A model generated the notes under the pieces. That model saw only the letters and a program-made list of their open reading frames with translations. It searched no databases and was not told the origin of the DNA. A DNA stretch of 64,000 nucleotides from Climacium dendroides (lineage: Eukaryota; Streptophyta; Bryopsida; Hypnales; Climaciaceae), in NCBI GenBank assembly GCA_950106755.1, contig CATNNA010000001.1, positions 496,001 to 560,000 of the forward strand, read 5' to 3'. Both the position numbers and the translations under genes were made by a program. The stretch's first letter is position 1. Every line of letters begins with the position of its first letter. Shown in pieces: positions 1 to 11,500 of this stretch.

Positions 1-1724
1 CTAAAGAATGGCGATAGGGTGCCCTAGCCATAGGAGCGGCATCGACAATTAAATCTATAGCATGATCAACATCTCTCCTAGGTGGCAATTCTTTTAATTC
101 TTCAGGAAATACATCTTTAAAGTCATCTAAGAATTCATTCACTCCTTTGTTGCCCTTACTTTCACCCTCAACTTCACTCATATGTATTAGAAATACTTCA
201 TGATTTTTCCTAATACACCGTTTCATTTGTAAATGAGAAAGCATAGGGACACTTGGTGAAGATCTTTTACCTCTTATGGAAAAAGGTTTACCGTTGTGAA
301 GCTTTCCATGGACTACTCCTTCCTTGCATGCAATCCATGCATCCACTTGCTTTAGCCACGCCATCCCCAGTATCACCTCATATCGTGCTCCATTCCAAAC
401 TTCAAAGTCTACCTCAGTATCCACACCTTGAATGTTCACAGGAACCTTCAACATACGGTGAGTGATAGAACTTGTTTGGTTGTTTGGTAACCAAATTGAG
501 CAAGGTTTGATAGGAACTAAAGGAAGTCCTAGCTTGTGAGCAAATGAAGTTGACATCATATTATGAGTGCTACCAGAATCAATAAGAATCATGGAAGAGA
601 AAGAAGAGTTCAAAAAGCCTTTGATCTGGAGCACCGTTGGATCTTTCTCCACTTCCATGTTCATAATAGCAGTTGAGATAGTTGGGACTGCATCCTTGCT
701 TGGCTCTCCATCAGATACATCATCATCATCTTGCTCCACCTCCAATGCTGCTGTCTTCTTCTTGGAGGATGAACACTCGAAGCTTCGATGTCCAGGCTTA
801 TGACACCTAAAGCATAGACCTTTCTTCACATGCTCCTCTTGCTCTTCTTTGCTCAACATGGCACCCCTCTGTCCTAGGTTGAACTTGGAACCTTGAGAAG
901 GATTAGAACCATGAGATAACTTCAAAGACTTAAAGTTTTGATTAGCAGACCGATTGAACTCTGAGGACCTTTTTCCTCTCCAACTTGCTATTAACCTCTC
1001 TCTCAAAGTTCATAGCCAAACCATAAGCATCATCTAGAGTCTTTGGATGATAAGCATTGACTTTAAATCTAATTGAATCCTTTAAGTTACGAACAAAGAA
1101 CTCAAGTCTATCACTTTCACCCCAATTAGGAAAATAGACAATATGCAAATCAAACTTTGACTTGTATTGGGTGACAGACAAACTTCCTTGTTTCAAGTCA
1201 TAGAGTCCTTGGCGCATGTCTTCTCCATAATTGCTAGGAAAGAATTCTTGAAGAAACAATTGCTTGAAGGTGCTCCAAGTCAACAAAGGTTGAAGACCAC
1301 GATTCTCTCGATCGCTCTTCAAATTGTCATACCACGCACGAGCTTTGTCTTGAAGACAAATCACTGTAGCCTTGATCTTGTCATCATCTTGGTAACTTGA
1401 AGTGAAGAAGTCCTCCAATATGGAAATAAAAGATTTGACTTCTTCAGGCTTGCAATTCCTTCCTACAAAACAAGGCTTGAAAGGATACCTCTTCAAGTCC
1501 TCCAAAATATCAACTCATCTATGACCAGAACCCCTCAAAATAGATGTTGAATTGGACTCTACCTCTCTTGACTTAGATGGTGAAGATGAAGGAGGGCATG
1601 GGGTGCCTGGAGGAGCCTCCCTGGGAAGAGGTGGAGCTCTCGATTGTATAGAACCTTGGACCCCCCTCAATGCTACCCTCACTGCTCTCACAATCCTCTC
1701 CTCCAAACCCTCAATAGGATTCAT
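1..1724 (-). pseudogene. Ty3/gypsy gag-protease-RT polyprotein, 5' part, cut by window edge
   Basis: Retrotransposon polyprotein read leftwards from an ATG at 1724. A gag domain covers about 1505-942. A CCHC zinc knuckle (CFRCHKPGHRSFEC, spacing CX2CX4HX4C) lies at 773-815, and the aspartic protease motif LIDSGSTHN at about 560-583. The linker just before reverse transcriptase (ELPPRRDVDH) lies near 60-95. The order gag, zinc knuckle, protease, RT is that of Ty3/gypsy elements. The frame is broken by an in-frame TGA at 1515-1517 and by a one-base shift in an A-run near 970. It is otherwise open to position 1 and should continue outside the window. Gag binds and packages the element RNA and the protease matures the polyprotein. 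The copy is probably inactive. Confidence 0.9.
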
Positions 1725-1728
1725 AACT

Positions 1729-1740
1729 GCTCTGATATCA
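1729..1740 (-). other. Primer-binding site, tRNA-iMet type
   Basis: On the minus strand the sequence is TGATATCAGAGC, one mismatch from TGGTATCAGAGC, which is common in plant Ty3/gypsy elements. It lies two bases inside the LTR end and just before the gag ATG, which fixes both the LTR end and the gag start. Confidence 0.75.
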
Positions 1741-1742
1741 CT

Positions 1743-2346
1743 TGTAACAAACCTCCCACAGGTTTTCCACCAACTCTTAAATAATTAATATAATAAGGCT
1801 CACCACCCAACCATAGAGAAGAGATCACTCAAGAAGTGTCGCACCTTCTCACCCCCGAGCCTTTCTATACTATTTCCTTTCCAAAGGAACTAGAGTCTAT
1901 CTCAAGTCCTTTTTACTTTCTATTCCAAATTTAGATCTAACTCATAGATCTTTCTATCCTTCTATCCTTTTACTCCTATATCTAGAGTAAAGATATTTTA
2001 TTACCATCCAAATACGGCATAGTAATCTACTTCTAGTGCACCTCATCTTGAGTTGTCTAACTCTTGTACACATGTTCTCAATTTGGAGCGGTTTGACTCC
2101 AGTGCACTAAATATAGAGTTGTCTAACTCCAGTGCACATGTTCTCAATTTGGAGCGGTCTGACTCCAGTGCACTAAATATAGAGCTGTCTAACTCCAGTG
2201 CACATGTTCTCAATCTGGAGCGGTCTGACTCCAGTGCATCCATCCTCAACTGGGAGTTGTCTGACTCCTCTCATCCTCTGCTTACACATTGCCACATGTG
2301 ATTAGAAGATTTCATTCATCCATCCATCATCTTAAGTTACCTTACA
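1743..2346 (-). repeat. 5' LTR of the Ty3/gypsy element (604 bp)
   Basis: Read on the minus strand it begins TGTAAGGTAAC and ends GTTTGTTACA, giving TG...CA ends with a 5-bp inverted repeat TGTAA/TTACA. The end abuts the primer-binding site. The partner LTR would lie left of the window, so neither LTR identity nor the target duplication can be checked. The upstream (U3) half holds a 66-bp tandem repeat. Confidence 0.75.
2051..2262 (-). repeat. 66-bp tandem repeat inside the LTR, about 3.3 units
   Basis: The motif AGTTGTCTAA (or AGCTGTCTAA) recurs at 2051, 2117 and 2183, exactly 66 bp apart, with a diverged unit at 2255. Each unit also contains ACTCCAGTGCA and CTCAATTTGGAGCGG. Because 66 is a multiple of three, both strands stay open across the array. 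I take the short ORFs seen here to be by-products of this. Confidence 0.85.
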
Positions 2347-2933
2347 GAGGGACTGATAAGTTCCATGGTATGGTTATTCCGGATACCTGGTTCTGAATGG
2401 ACGTACGGCAGGTGCTGGCTTATAACTTGCTGCTAATGTTTCCCAAGTCGGAGGCTAAGCAGCTTGTTCTGCACGATTTACAAGGAGGAAATGTAATTTG
2501 GGATTCCAAGTACATAAAGTTCAACTCATGACACAACTTTACTACAGTCATAAGTATAGTGTACAGTGTTGGGGCATCCTCATCACAGCCATGTATAGTA
2601 GTTGGTTTCCCTAGTTCTGGAGCAAGTGGGCATGTGAATAGGGTTAGAAGTGCTCACTAGCTGAAATTCGTGACCTTTTTGTCGTTTAATTCTTCAAACA
2701 ATGGTGCTCATGAATATAGACATTGACTTCATGCTTGTGTAGTCTTCCATTTTGCAATTCCGTGTTTCCATTGCTTATACATCACTTTTACTTCTTATGA
2801 GTTGTCATGTTTGTTGCCTACTACTTCCCTATCATGTTCATGAAAGGAAATGGTGAGGTATAGGAACGGCTTTTTAGGTACATTACAATGTGAACCGTCG
2901 TACTGAAATTTGACTCGTGTGCAACTGAGGTCT
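2347..2933. other. Unassigned spacer between LTR and CACTA element
   Basis: No open frame, RNA gene or repeat recognised. It lies just outside the LTR and holds the unknown insertion flank of the Ty3/gypsy element. Confidence 0.5.
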
Positions 2934-3491
2934 CACTACAATAGCACTGAAACACACAAGAATGACTACGGAACCTCTACCACTTCACTAAGCTGGAACT
3001 GAACTAGCACTAATTTAAAATGAATGATTGTAGCTAAACCGACACTTCCCTAAGCCCCAATTGCAGTCTAAGTATAACACAGAGGAATGACTATGGCTAA
3101 ACTGCCTCTCTACTACTGAATGACTGTATAGGAACTCCTTAGTCATTTTTTGAATGCCGAACCGCTCCACCCATCACAAAATGCCACGTGGAATGTGTGG
3201 GCCCCACCATAATCCTAACTGCAATTCGACTAAAGTACAACTATAGTATGACTTAGGGGTCCCAGTGCCACGTCATCCAATCATGAACACATCAGCGGCC
3301 ACATAGGATTATTTCATGGATGAACATCGTCGTACTCAATCCGGATGGTGATATTAGAAATGCAATCATTGTCCTAAAGGACTTGTCTACAATGACTGTA
3401 CAGACCAATTTGCAGAGGCAGTCATATATGTCCTAAAAGACTGAAAACACAATCAGAAACGCAGTCATAGAATGCTTATATTCTTGTAGTG
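2934..3491. mobile_element. Non-autonomous CACTA-like element (about 558 bp)
   Basis: The left end reads CACTACAATA. The right end read on the minus strand is CACTACAAGA. Inside, GAATGACTAYGG-type motifs recur near the left end, and their complement (CAGTCAT) recurs near the right end, as in CACTA subterminal repeats. No transposase is encoded. The flanking triplets (tct and gta) do not match, so a target duplication is not confirmed. One end may have been lost or rejoined. Confidence 0.55.
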
Positions 3492-3492
3492 G

Positions 3493-4149
3493 TATAGCCT
3501 AAGGGGAAAATACGGCCTCGTATAGGAGGGTGTCTTAGAGGTTGCTAGCAGATTCTGTACATGAGAGTTTGCGAGACGTTCCCGAATTCCGGATATCGGA
3601 ATTCCCCCATAGACGGAGTCAAAGCCCCGGTGTAACGCCCAAGAGAGTGCAAGGATGTCCACCCGACCGATCGATGGGAGGCTCAGTATTGGGTTGATGC
3701 TAGAATGTCGTTGTAGTCCTTGACCGTCCCTGTGTGACCTGGTCCGGTAAGTATTCCGGATTTGTGAGGTGACGGAACAGTAGGACACTTTCGGTCCTTG
3801 CAATCATAGTTAGTATTAAGAGAGAGAGAGAGAGACAATCAGTGTTTCCGGACATGGTAAACATCCGAACGGTGGATCTGGTCACTTGTCATCTAAACCT
3901 AGGGATCCCGGAAGGAGCAACTGAACGGTTTCCGGACTTTACAGAACCCCTCCGGCACTAGTAGCCAGACCGAACCTCTGGTCTGGATTAAAAAGTAGGA
4001 GAGAAAGGGAAAACTTAGATCAAGATTAGCCTGTAGATCCATGAGCCTCAAGTCCTCATAGGAACGATTCCGAAGCGGTTTACTCTAAGTTGATCTTTAG
4101 TGGAAATTAAGGGCTAACTGGAGGAATACTGGTCCGACTAATCACTACA
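3493..4149 (+). mobile_element. 3'-terminal fragment of a gag-like retroelement (repeat R1, copy 1)
   Basis: This stretch matches 40006-40661, the 3' end of element copy 2, over its whole length in the same orientation. Shared words include ATACGGCCTCGT, GAATTCCCCCATAGACGG and the terminal GGTCCGACTAATCACTACA. In copy 2 the repeat is the 3' terminus of a complete insertion, so this is probably the remaining end of another copy cut at its left by the CACTA element. The ORFs here are not conserved. Confidence 0.75.
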
Positions 4150-4398
4150 TTTAGTGTGCTTCTTTGGCTTCACCAATCCTGAATTACCATGCTCTCTAGC
4201 TTCCCGACATTTTTTTGTATATATCAGATACCTATAGAATGTCAATTTTAAGACACCAGAAATGTGCGTCCATGCCATCATACATATAAGTATCTCATTG
4301 ACCACAACCATCTTCCTTTCGCGTGAATCAACATATGATTGCCTATGGACTTCCATCTTCATTAAGGTTCTATACTTGAACATGGAATTTAGGTACAT
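4150..4398 (-). pseudogene. Short coding relic truncated by the R1 fragment
   Basis: A minus-strand frame of about 80 codons starts at 4398 and runs into the R1 end, where it stops 12 bases inside the repeat. The same situation at 40650 proved to be a gene broken by an element insertion, so this may be one too. The sequence (Lys-rich, with a GLVKPKKHTK tail) matches no family I recognise. Confidence 0.25.
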
Positions 4399-4599
4399 GC
4401 ATTCACAAAAGGCTCAAATTTTATCCCTAAAAAACAGTTGAATGCAATTTTGGTTGCAATAGATTTTACTAAACATAGCATTGATGGAGTTTTACATAAA
4501 GAGATCCTTATATTTTACGAAACTTTCGGAAATAATGTGTCCAAATCAGTACAGGAAGAAGAGAAAAATTAAAAGTTAGAATGATTAGGGAAACAAACA

Positions 4600-7500
4600 G
4601 TCATCAACCGGAATAGAGATGGAGCGGATATCGGAATCAAATCCGGTCCAGATCCAAAGCCGGAGGAACGGATCCGGGATCTGCTCCCGGAAAAGCGAAA
4701 AAAAATTATGATTGGATTTCCAGAGTACAAAAAGCTTCCTTTAGGATTTTGATCTTCCATTTGCATCTAAGAGCTCTAGCCTTCCCTCACACTCTTAGCT
4801 GTTTGAGCATTCTTGTGTGTATGTGCTTCCTTTGCGCTCAAACATTGAGTAGAGATTAGATTAAGGTGCACGTATTAACTGTGTACACCTAAAAGAGTGT
4901 GGCCGGTTGAGATTGGGCGAGCGTCGCAAGAGTTTGTATGAGATTTGGCGCAAGTGTTAACTTGGTTGAGACCGAGGAGAGATTGTGAGGAACGGGACGT
5001 GCGGCTAGGAGGGAAGTGAAATAGTAAATCAATGAAGAGTCGGATGCTGTAGCTAAAGCGCCCAAGATCTCTGGGACAAGCGAGCGCACCTAAGGCAAAG
5101 ATCAAAGTTTGAAAGGTGGCACCGGTAGAGCCTAGTAGGGACCGTTAGAGATCAAAGTTGATGGAAGATCTCTCCGTCATGGGATGCGTGAGTTTCTATG
5201 GAAAATCGTGGGGCTTCAGAAATGAGGCCATAGTTAGGGAGCTCATAGAAGAAGCTCCTAACCAGTTCGATAACACTATCCGTCTAGTTCCACCCATGTG
5301 GACAAAAGAGATTTAGAGAGGGGTGTATGATTTCGAACAAGGAGGTGCGATGCAGGCTAGTCAGAAGGGAGACTTCGTGAAGGGGAAGTTCAAGGGCGTG
5401 GCCAATCCCAAAGATGGATACGCCATAGAGGATTGCATCGACGGACGATACCACAAACTCTTGGAGTTTCTAGTGCCAATCTTGCATTCGGAAAAACCCA
5501 CACATATTACTTCCACGATCGAGAACGCCATCTTCGGAGTCCTGAGCGGGGAAAAGAAGATGGATTGGGCGAACTTCATCTGCGGAATGGTCAACGCGTT
5601 GGTGGCCAATGTGGAAAGAGTAGGGCTACTCCGGTATGCCCTACCTTTTCCACTTGTACAAGAATCAAGGGCTCTTGACCCTTGATGAAAATTAGGAGTG
5701 GAGAGCCCAGATAGCTCTCCGAAAGTTCAGAGGATCGGATGAAGAGGGATCCGAGACCGAATCAGATAGCCCAGAGCCAAAAGACAAGGAAAAGAACCCG
5801 AGGAAGAGGGCCTAGGAGGAGAGGGAAGAAGAAGCTTCCCTCAATCAAAGGAAGAGCAAGCAGACACCCAACCTAAGAGGATCCCCTTCTGGACCCAACA
5901 AGAACAAGGAACCAGAACCAGTGGTTAGAGCGGAATCAACAATTCCTAAGAAGGTAGAGCCAAGGAAAGTGGCACAACCAAAGGCGGATCCATTGACCTA
6001 ATTGATGAACCTTACGGATCTTTTCAATGACCTGATCCTGATTCTTAGTGGAGTGAGAGCGGATTGGAAGGTCAAGAACACCACGCTCCATGAAGTGGCG
6101 GACTTAGTGGGTGGAAAGGTGGGCAGTGCGCTACCGGAAGTGGTGGCGAACTACATCAGCAATCCGGATGTATTCTGAGAATTGAAGGACCGGGTGCTTA
6201 AGTAGAACATCAATCTACGGGAGATGGATGAGTTGGTATTCCAGTTGTGAGGAGAGATCCAAGGCTTCCAGATGAATCTAGAGTCCAGCCGGGAGCAGAT
6301 GAGAGCTGCAAGGTCACTATAGGAGGAGACCAGGGTAGCAATCAAGCGGATGACTTTAGTGGTAGGAGCATCCGGAGATGTGATGGCGAAAGCCAAATTG
6401 TTCAACGAGGAAGTGCACAAAGATCAGAAGCTTTCCGGGACCCGAATTGCTCGCATCTTCGTTGACTTTGCCGAGGAGATGGAGAACACCATGAAGGAAT
6501 TCCGAAAGGATGCTAAGGGGATAGAGGAGAGCATCCAAAAGATCCAGAGTGATCTGATCTCCTTATCCGGGATTTTGATCCCGGATGAATTGGATGACAT
6601 TGAAATCCTAGAAGGGAAGTTTGAAACTCCGGTCTCAAAAGAAAAGGAAGGGGGAAGAACTTCCACGTCAGGAACTCCAATGTCAAGGACAAGAAAAATG
6701 TTCCCTATGGAATCGAAACACATTCCGGAAGGGGGAGAAAGGAGTAAGAATCTTAGTGAAATATCGCCACATGATATTCCAGATAGTGGTGGACCCCCAT
6801 AGATTGAGTAGGTGGTTAAGAATTTAGAAGTAAAAATTTTTGTTAGACCAGATCTTATCCCGAAAAATTAGGAAAAGGTTAGATCCAAAAATCTCGGCCA
6901 GATCAGTGCTAGATTTTCTAGATCGCTTTTTGTAAAAAACTTATATATTATTCAAGTCTCAAAACTGAGACATAGAGTCTTTCCCTTGCATATTCTATGT
7001 GTCTTTGTATTTTCTATTGTTTTCTTGTCTTCCCAAAGAGTGGCCGGGTGAGTAAATGAGAGATTGAGTACGGATGAGTGGATCGTGAGAGGAATTTTCT
7101 CCCCTTGGTTTTTTCTTGTGATTGCATGTGCATATGAACGAGTTGTAAGTGTTGGAAGTGAGTCATTGTACCTCAGTAGAATTAGGGTTCATTATTCCAG
7201 GTGAGATAGCCAGTGTTAGACCAGACAGTTAGGGAAGGGATTCTTAATTGTGCTAGAGCTACCTGATGGGATATTTGGTTTAGCATTCGATTGCTTGAGA
7301 GGTCTTGCCATCTGAAATAGTAAAAGGAAGAGCTTAGGATTGCGCTAGTACAAGTAGATGCGCTTGTAGCCACCTTAGTTTCGCACGGATTAGAGGAAGT
7401 ACTGAGGTCGTTGTAGTTAGAGAAGATCGTACAGGGGAGGTTTGTGTGATCTGCAGACCGGATCCATTTCTGGTCTATTGTAAAAGATCAAATTGGATCC

Positions 7501-7992
7501 TCTTAGAATAGGAGATTAGATTGGTCAAGTGAGTCTTCCGTCACTATAAGTTCCAGAAGAAGTGGTGGGCCTACCTCTCTAAAAAACCAAGTGGTGGATC
7601 CCTCTTAAGTGCCAACAAAAGTTAAGCAAAACAGGAATAGAAAGAGGAACGGAAACCGAGGAAGAATTGATCCTCGGACTTAGTAGTGAAATCCAGATGA
7701 ATGTATTGAGTCCAGCTGGTCTTGAGTTGATTGAGTGACCGGATCTTGGTTTGGATCAGGTAGAAATATAGTCCGGATTAGGGATCATTGGTCAAGGGAG
7801 TTATCCGATTTTGGAGGAAAAGAAAGCTGGAGTGAAAGGAAAGGATTTGTATTGATATTTACCTCCAAACTATCTAGCAATACAAAACACTTCACAGAGT
7901 CTCTTGGGTTTGATCTTTAGAGTCACTTTGTTATGCTTTAAAGTGGTTTTTGTAAGCATAATAGGAAATTTCACTTACCCTGTGCTGCGACA
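4600..7992 (+). mobile_element. Gag-like retroelement, copy 1 (decayed; left border unresolved)
   Basis: This copy carries a decayed gag-like gene at 5161-6802. Its 3' region at 7180-7600 matches the inverse of 42890-43260 in copy 3. Its last 90 bases, ending GTGCTGCGACA at 7992, match the inverse of the copy 3 terminus starting at 42505. The right border is therefore well placed. The left border is not: no TGT start preceded by the expected CTTGT duplication was found, so 4600 is only where the CCGGA-rich element-like sequence begins. A TATA-like box and a stem (GTCTCAAAACTGAGAC) lie near 6940-6975. Confidence 0.7.
5161..6802 (+). pseudogene. Gag-like protein of the element family, copy 1
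   Basis: The conserved N-terminal block (KGDFVKGKFK, NPKDGYAIEDC, then LEFLVPILHSEKP) is shared with copies 3 and 4. It is followed by an acidic Lys/Glu-rich linker and a C-terminal block (AKLFNEEVHKDQKLSGTR) that also occurs in copy 3. The frame carries eight in-frame stops (TAG 5314, 5693, 5813, 6203 and 6320; TAA 5999; TGA 6176 and 6248) but only one frameshift, at about 5600-5690. Decay by point mutation is clear. No zinc knuckle, protease or polymerase is present. Calling it gag is an inference from its position in TG...CA elements. Confidence 0.75.
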
Positions 7993-8426
7993 CTTGTATA
8001 TAGTTGAGGAGATGTTGAAAGTGGTGGGTTCAAAAGAGCCACTTGGCGATGATTGAAACTATCGCAAAGCTTATGGCTATGCAAGTTTGTGCCACGCTAA
8101 TGGACAAATCTTATAGGCCAAGCTATTAGCGAATACACGTGCTCTTGGGAGAGGTGAACTTTAGAATGTATCTTTGTAATGTGCATAACTATATGAGTGT
8201 CTCTAAAAGGACCATGGGCCCCAAACACGAGGTCAAAATATACACTAAGGCAAATATCTTTTCCAACAGGTACCCCATCATTGCTGTAATGAGTGACATG
8301 CTTTGTATTCCACATTTGATGTGGTAAACCTTTACACTCTGGGACGTTCACATTCATTGAATCCACTGTCTCCATTTTGTTGTCCAATGAGTCAAGAACA
8401 TCCACAAGGTTAGAGGAGGACCCCAT
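7993..8426 (-). pseudogene. Unidentified coding relic, 109 codons, next to MITE
   Basis: An open minus-strand frame runs from an ATG at 8426 to 8097. Its start lies four bases from a MITE and its downstream side faces the right border of element copy 1. The sequence includes DGVPVGKDICLSVYFDL and AWPIRFVH. I do not recognise the family. It may be part of a gene into which copy 1 inserted, but the matching piece on the left of copy 1 was not found. Confidence 0.35.
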
Positions 8427-8430
8427 GATA

Positions 8431-8553
8431 CACTACTAGAAAATTTCATTTTTCTGTTGTTTTGGTCGCGTTGATCCGGTCAACAGATTTCTGTTAGATT
8501 TTGACCGGATCAACGCGACCAAAACAACAAAAAAATGAAATTTTCTAGTAGTG
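8431..8553. mobile_element. Fold-back CACTA MITE (123 bp)
   Basis: An almost perfect inverted repeat. The left arm begins CACTACTAGAAAATTTCATT and the right arm is its complement, ending TCTAGTAGTG. The arms are about 55 bp, meeting around a short loop near TTTCTGTTAGA. The flanks are ATA at 8428-8430 and ATA at 8554-8556, the 3-bp target duplication expected of the CACTA superfamily. It has no coding capacity. The high identity of the arms suggests it is younger than its surroundings. Confidence 0.92.
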
Positions 8554-11500
8554 ATATCTGCACAAGAAACTGAAAGTATGAATTTAGAACAACATTTGAG
8601 TTATAAGAATCCATTGACAATTTCAATTGAAGTCAATAAATTCCTCAAGTGTTCAAGATAAATGTTACAGAGGCTTTCCTCAACCCATTATATTCTCAAA
8701 TCAAATCGGCACAACCTGAATTGCAGAGTAGCCAATAAAGATCCTGTGAATTCTCAATTTAAATTATCCCAATCTAAATCGCAAAAGGGTTCCTTATACT
8801 CTTGGCAATTTAATTAAAAAGTTACCATCTTTGACTGCCAAGAGGTTCATCAAATTCATGAACCAATATTGATTGTACAAGGTTGTTGCACTTTTTCTAA
8901 ATTCATCCCACTATTACTATACATTTTTTTGCAAAAATTAGCCAACATAAACTTAATATGAACATAAACATTTCAATGAAATTATATGCAAGATCTACTT
9001 TTGATGCACTAAATTGTTTTAAATTGAACTAAACAAATTGTTCCATAAAAGAAAGAGAAATGTTGCTTACCAAAATAAATCATATTCATTTGCATCCAAG
9101 CCTTGACATCTTTTGTTGTTTTCTTAAAAAGGAAATTGAGCCTAAATTTTTATTGGAGCATCATGAAAACTAGGCATTGAATCAATACATGCTGTACTAA
9201 CCTCAGGCACACATCCTAGCAAAATTCTAGGAATTATTGAGTAGTTCAAGTCCACAGAAATAGGATTCGAGAAGCTTGTGTTGTACAAGTTCTGTTTTCC
9301 AACTTCCAACTTCACAAATGGGAACTTCTTCTGACTTTACTAACACCAAAGCTTTCCTACAAACAGGAATCCATCCTTGTTCAATAAATATTTTTAAAGC
9401 AATCTCTTCAAAGCCATGATTATAATCACAAACCTTAGCAAATGTATGCGACACTCGAAATTGCTACACCTTGAACCTCAACTAATGTACCTTACTCTAC
9501 AAACTTTCACACTCAATCACCAAAACCACTTGCTACTATTGCATAAAAATCACTAAAACCACCTGCTATTCTTGACATTCATAAAATCTATTTGGCCAAA
9601 ATAAATTTAATAAATTATATTTAAATGTAATTCAACTTATGATATTCAAAAAATATTAAGAAAAATATGGCATGTATGTGCACAAATAGAACATGGGTTA
9701 CTAAAATAGATCTAAGAACTATGAATGATTCGCAAGTTCATTTTATTCAACTTAGGATTTTGGATTGATTTATACTTTCATCAATTATGACATGAAAGAA
9801 AGCAATTTGAACAAAATATTTTGACTTTAGCATTTTGCACTTCCATTTTCATTATTTTCTACCAATTTTATTTTCTTTCCAATTCTTAGATGTTTGCATG
9901 TTTTTTTTTCTACATTATTTTTGTCTTTTGAATTAATTTTTCATTTCTTTCATAAATTGATGATAAAAAATAAAAAAATTATACAATATGTTGATAAAAA
10001 AAATTGTTCAACAATTTATGATGTTTTATCATTGCGTTGAGTTTTTTGCATTTACAATATAGTTTGAAAATTCAAAGTTTCTAAATTCAAGATTTCAAAT
10101 ATAAGTATAATAGTTTGTTTGAATAGAATTCCATGAATGTAATTCTTAACTTTGAAAACAAATCATTTTTCATAGTTAAATTCACCAAGATTTTTCAATG
10201 TAAAATTAACTCATTCAAATGGTTACATATAGTACAGTGGATCAATGCTTACTAAAAGCTAAGTTGAAGGTTGGAGATCAAAAAAATTTCACCAATGGAT
10301 CCTAGCAATTCATCATCATTGCCATGAATATCTTTTCATTTTGTCAATATTGAAGTGACAAGCTATACAAGGGATAAAACATTACTAATGCTTGAATCTT
10401 TAACCATAAAGCATTGGGGCCTAAAATTGTGTAGTCTAATTTTAAAATCTTTTGATCTATTTTACATTTTGCATGGTATATTTTGCAATTAAAATCTTAC
10501 AAAAAACTATTTTTATTTTTTAGAGATGAAATTGCATGCCTTCCATAAATCATGACAATTTTAGATTTTTTAAGTAAAAATTTGAAATTAGTGTCAATTT
10601 ATCAAAAAGTAGTTTAAAAAAATTCATATTATATATAAATAACCTTTAAAAATTTTAAAATTTCACCATAGATGTACATTGAATTATAATATCATAGTGC
10701 AAATTGATTTTCTAAATTTTTCTATTATTTGAATATAAATAGACAATGGTCATAGGTCCAGAGTTCAAATTCAAATAGCATATTCAAGTTTACAAATTTA
10801 TAAATTAGAATAAAAATTAGACTTTGTAAGCTACATCTGATTAGTCGGGATCAAACTTTAAGAAGATCATTTTGATGAATAATTTCAACTATTTCAACTC
10901 TATCATATGATTATGTAATAACATGTACTTTTCAAATAAATCATAATGATTGATATACATTAGATAATGAGTACATATTCTACCAGTGTAAAAGTGGACA
11001 AGCTTCATTATAAAAGTAGACAAACTTCAATTGGAACTACAATATGAAAAAAATAGATTTCCTTCATGAAAAAAAAACATACTAATCTAAATCCCATAGT
11101 AAAATACTTATAGACAAGGACTAAAGAAACTAACAATTGTAGATTAAGTCTAAAAACTATAACAAATTATAATTGTCTAACTTTTAATTTAGTCCAATTG
11201 AAAGTAATTTGACCTGCCTACTTTTTATTGTAAATAAATATTACAACAACACACCAAGTTCAACCTTCTCTTAATTGTTTCCAATTCCAAACTGTATTCA
11301 AAATTCAAATAGGGTCAGGGAAGCTTCAGAGTGGTGTTGAAGTGCAAGTGGTTCAAAGAGACCTATCGCGGTGAAGGTTTTAATAGGCAACTTTTTAATC
11401 ATTTTGTTAAAAAAAATAGAATACTAACATGACTTACACAATAAAAATTGCATATTGCAATTTCAATAGCTAAATATCCATCCATAAACTTCACAAAATT

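Noticed and set aside
3485..4149. Solo LTR with TGTAGTG...CACTACA ends
   Set aside because: The left TGTAGTG is better explained as the end of the neighbouring CACTA element, flanks show no 5-bp duplication, and the copy at 40006 lacks that left end.
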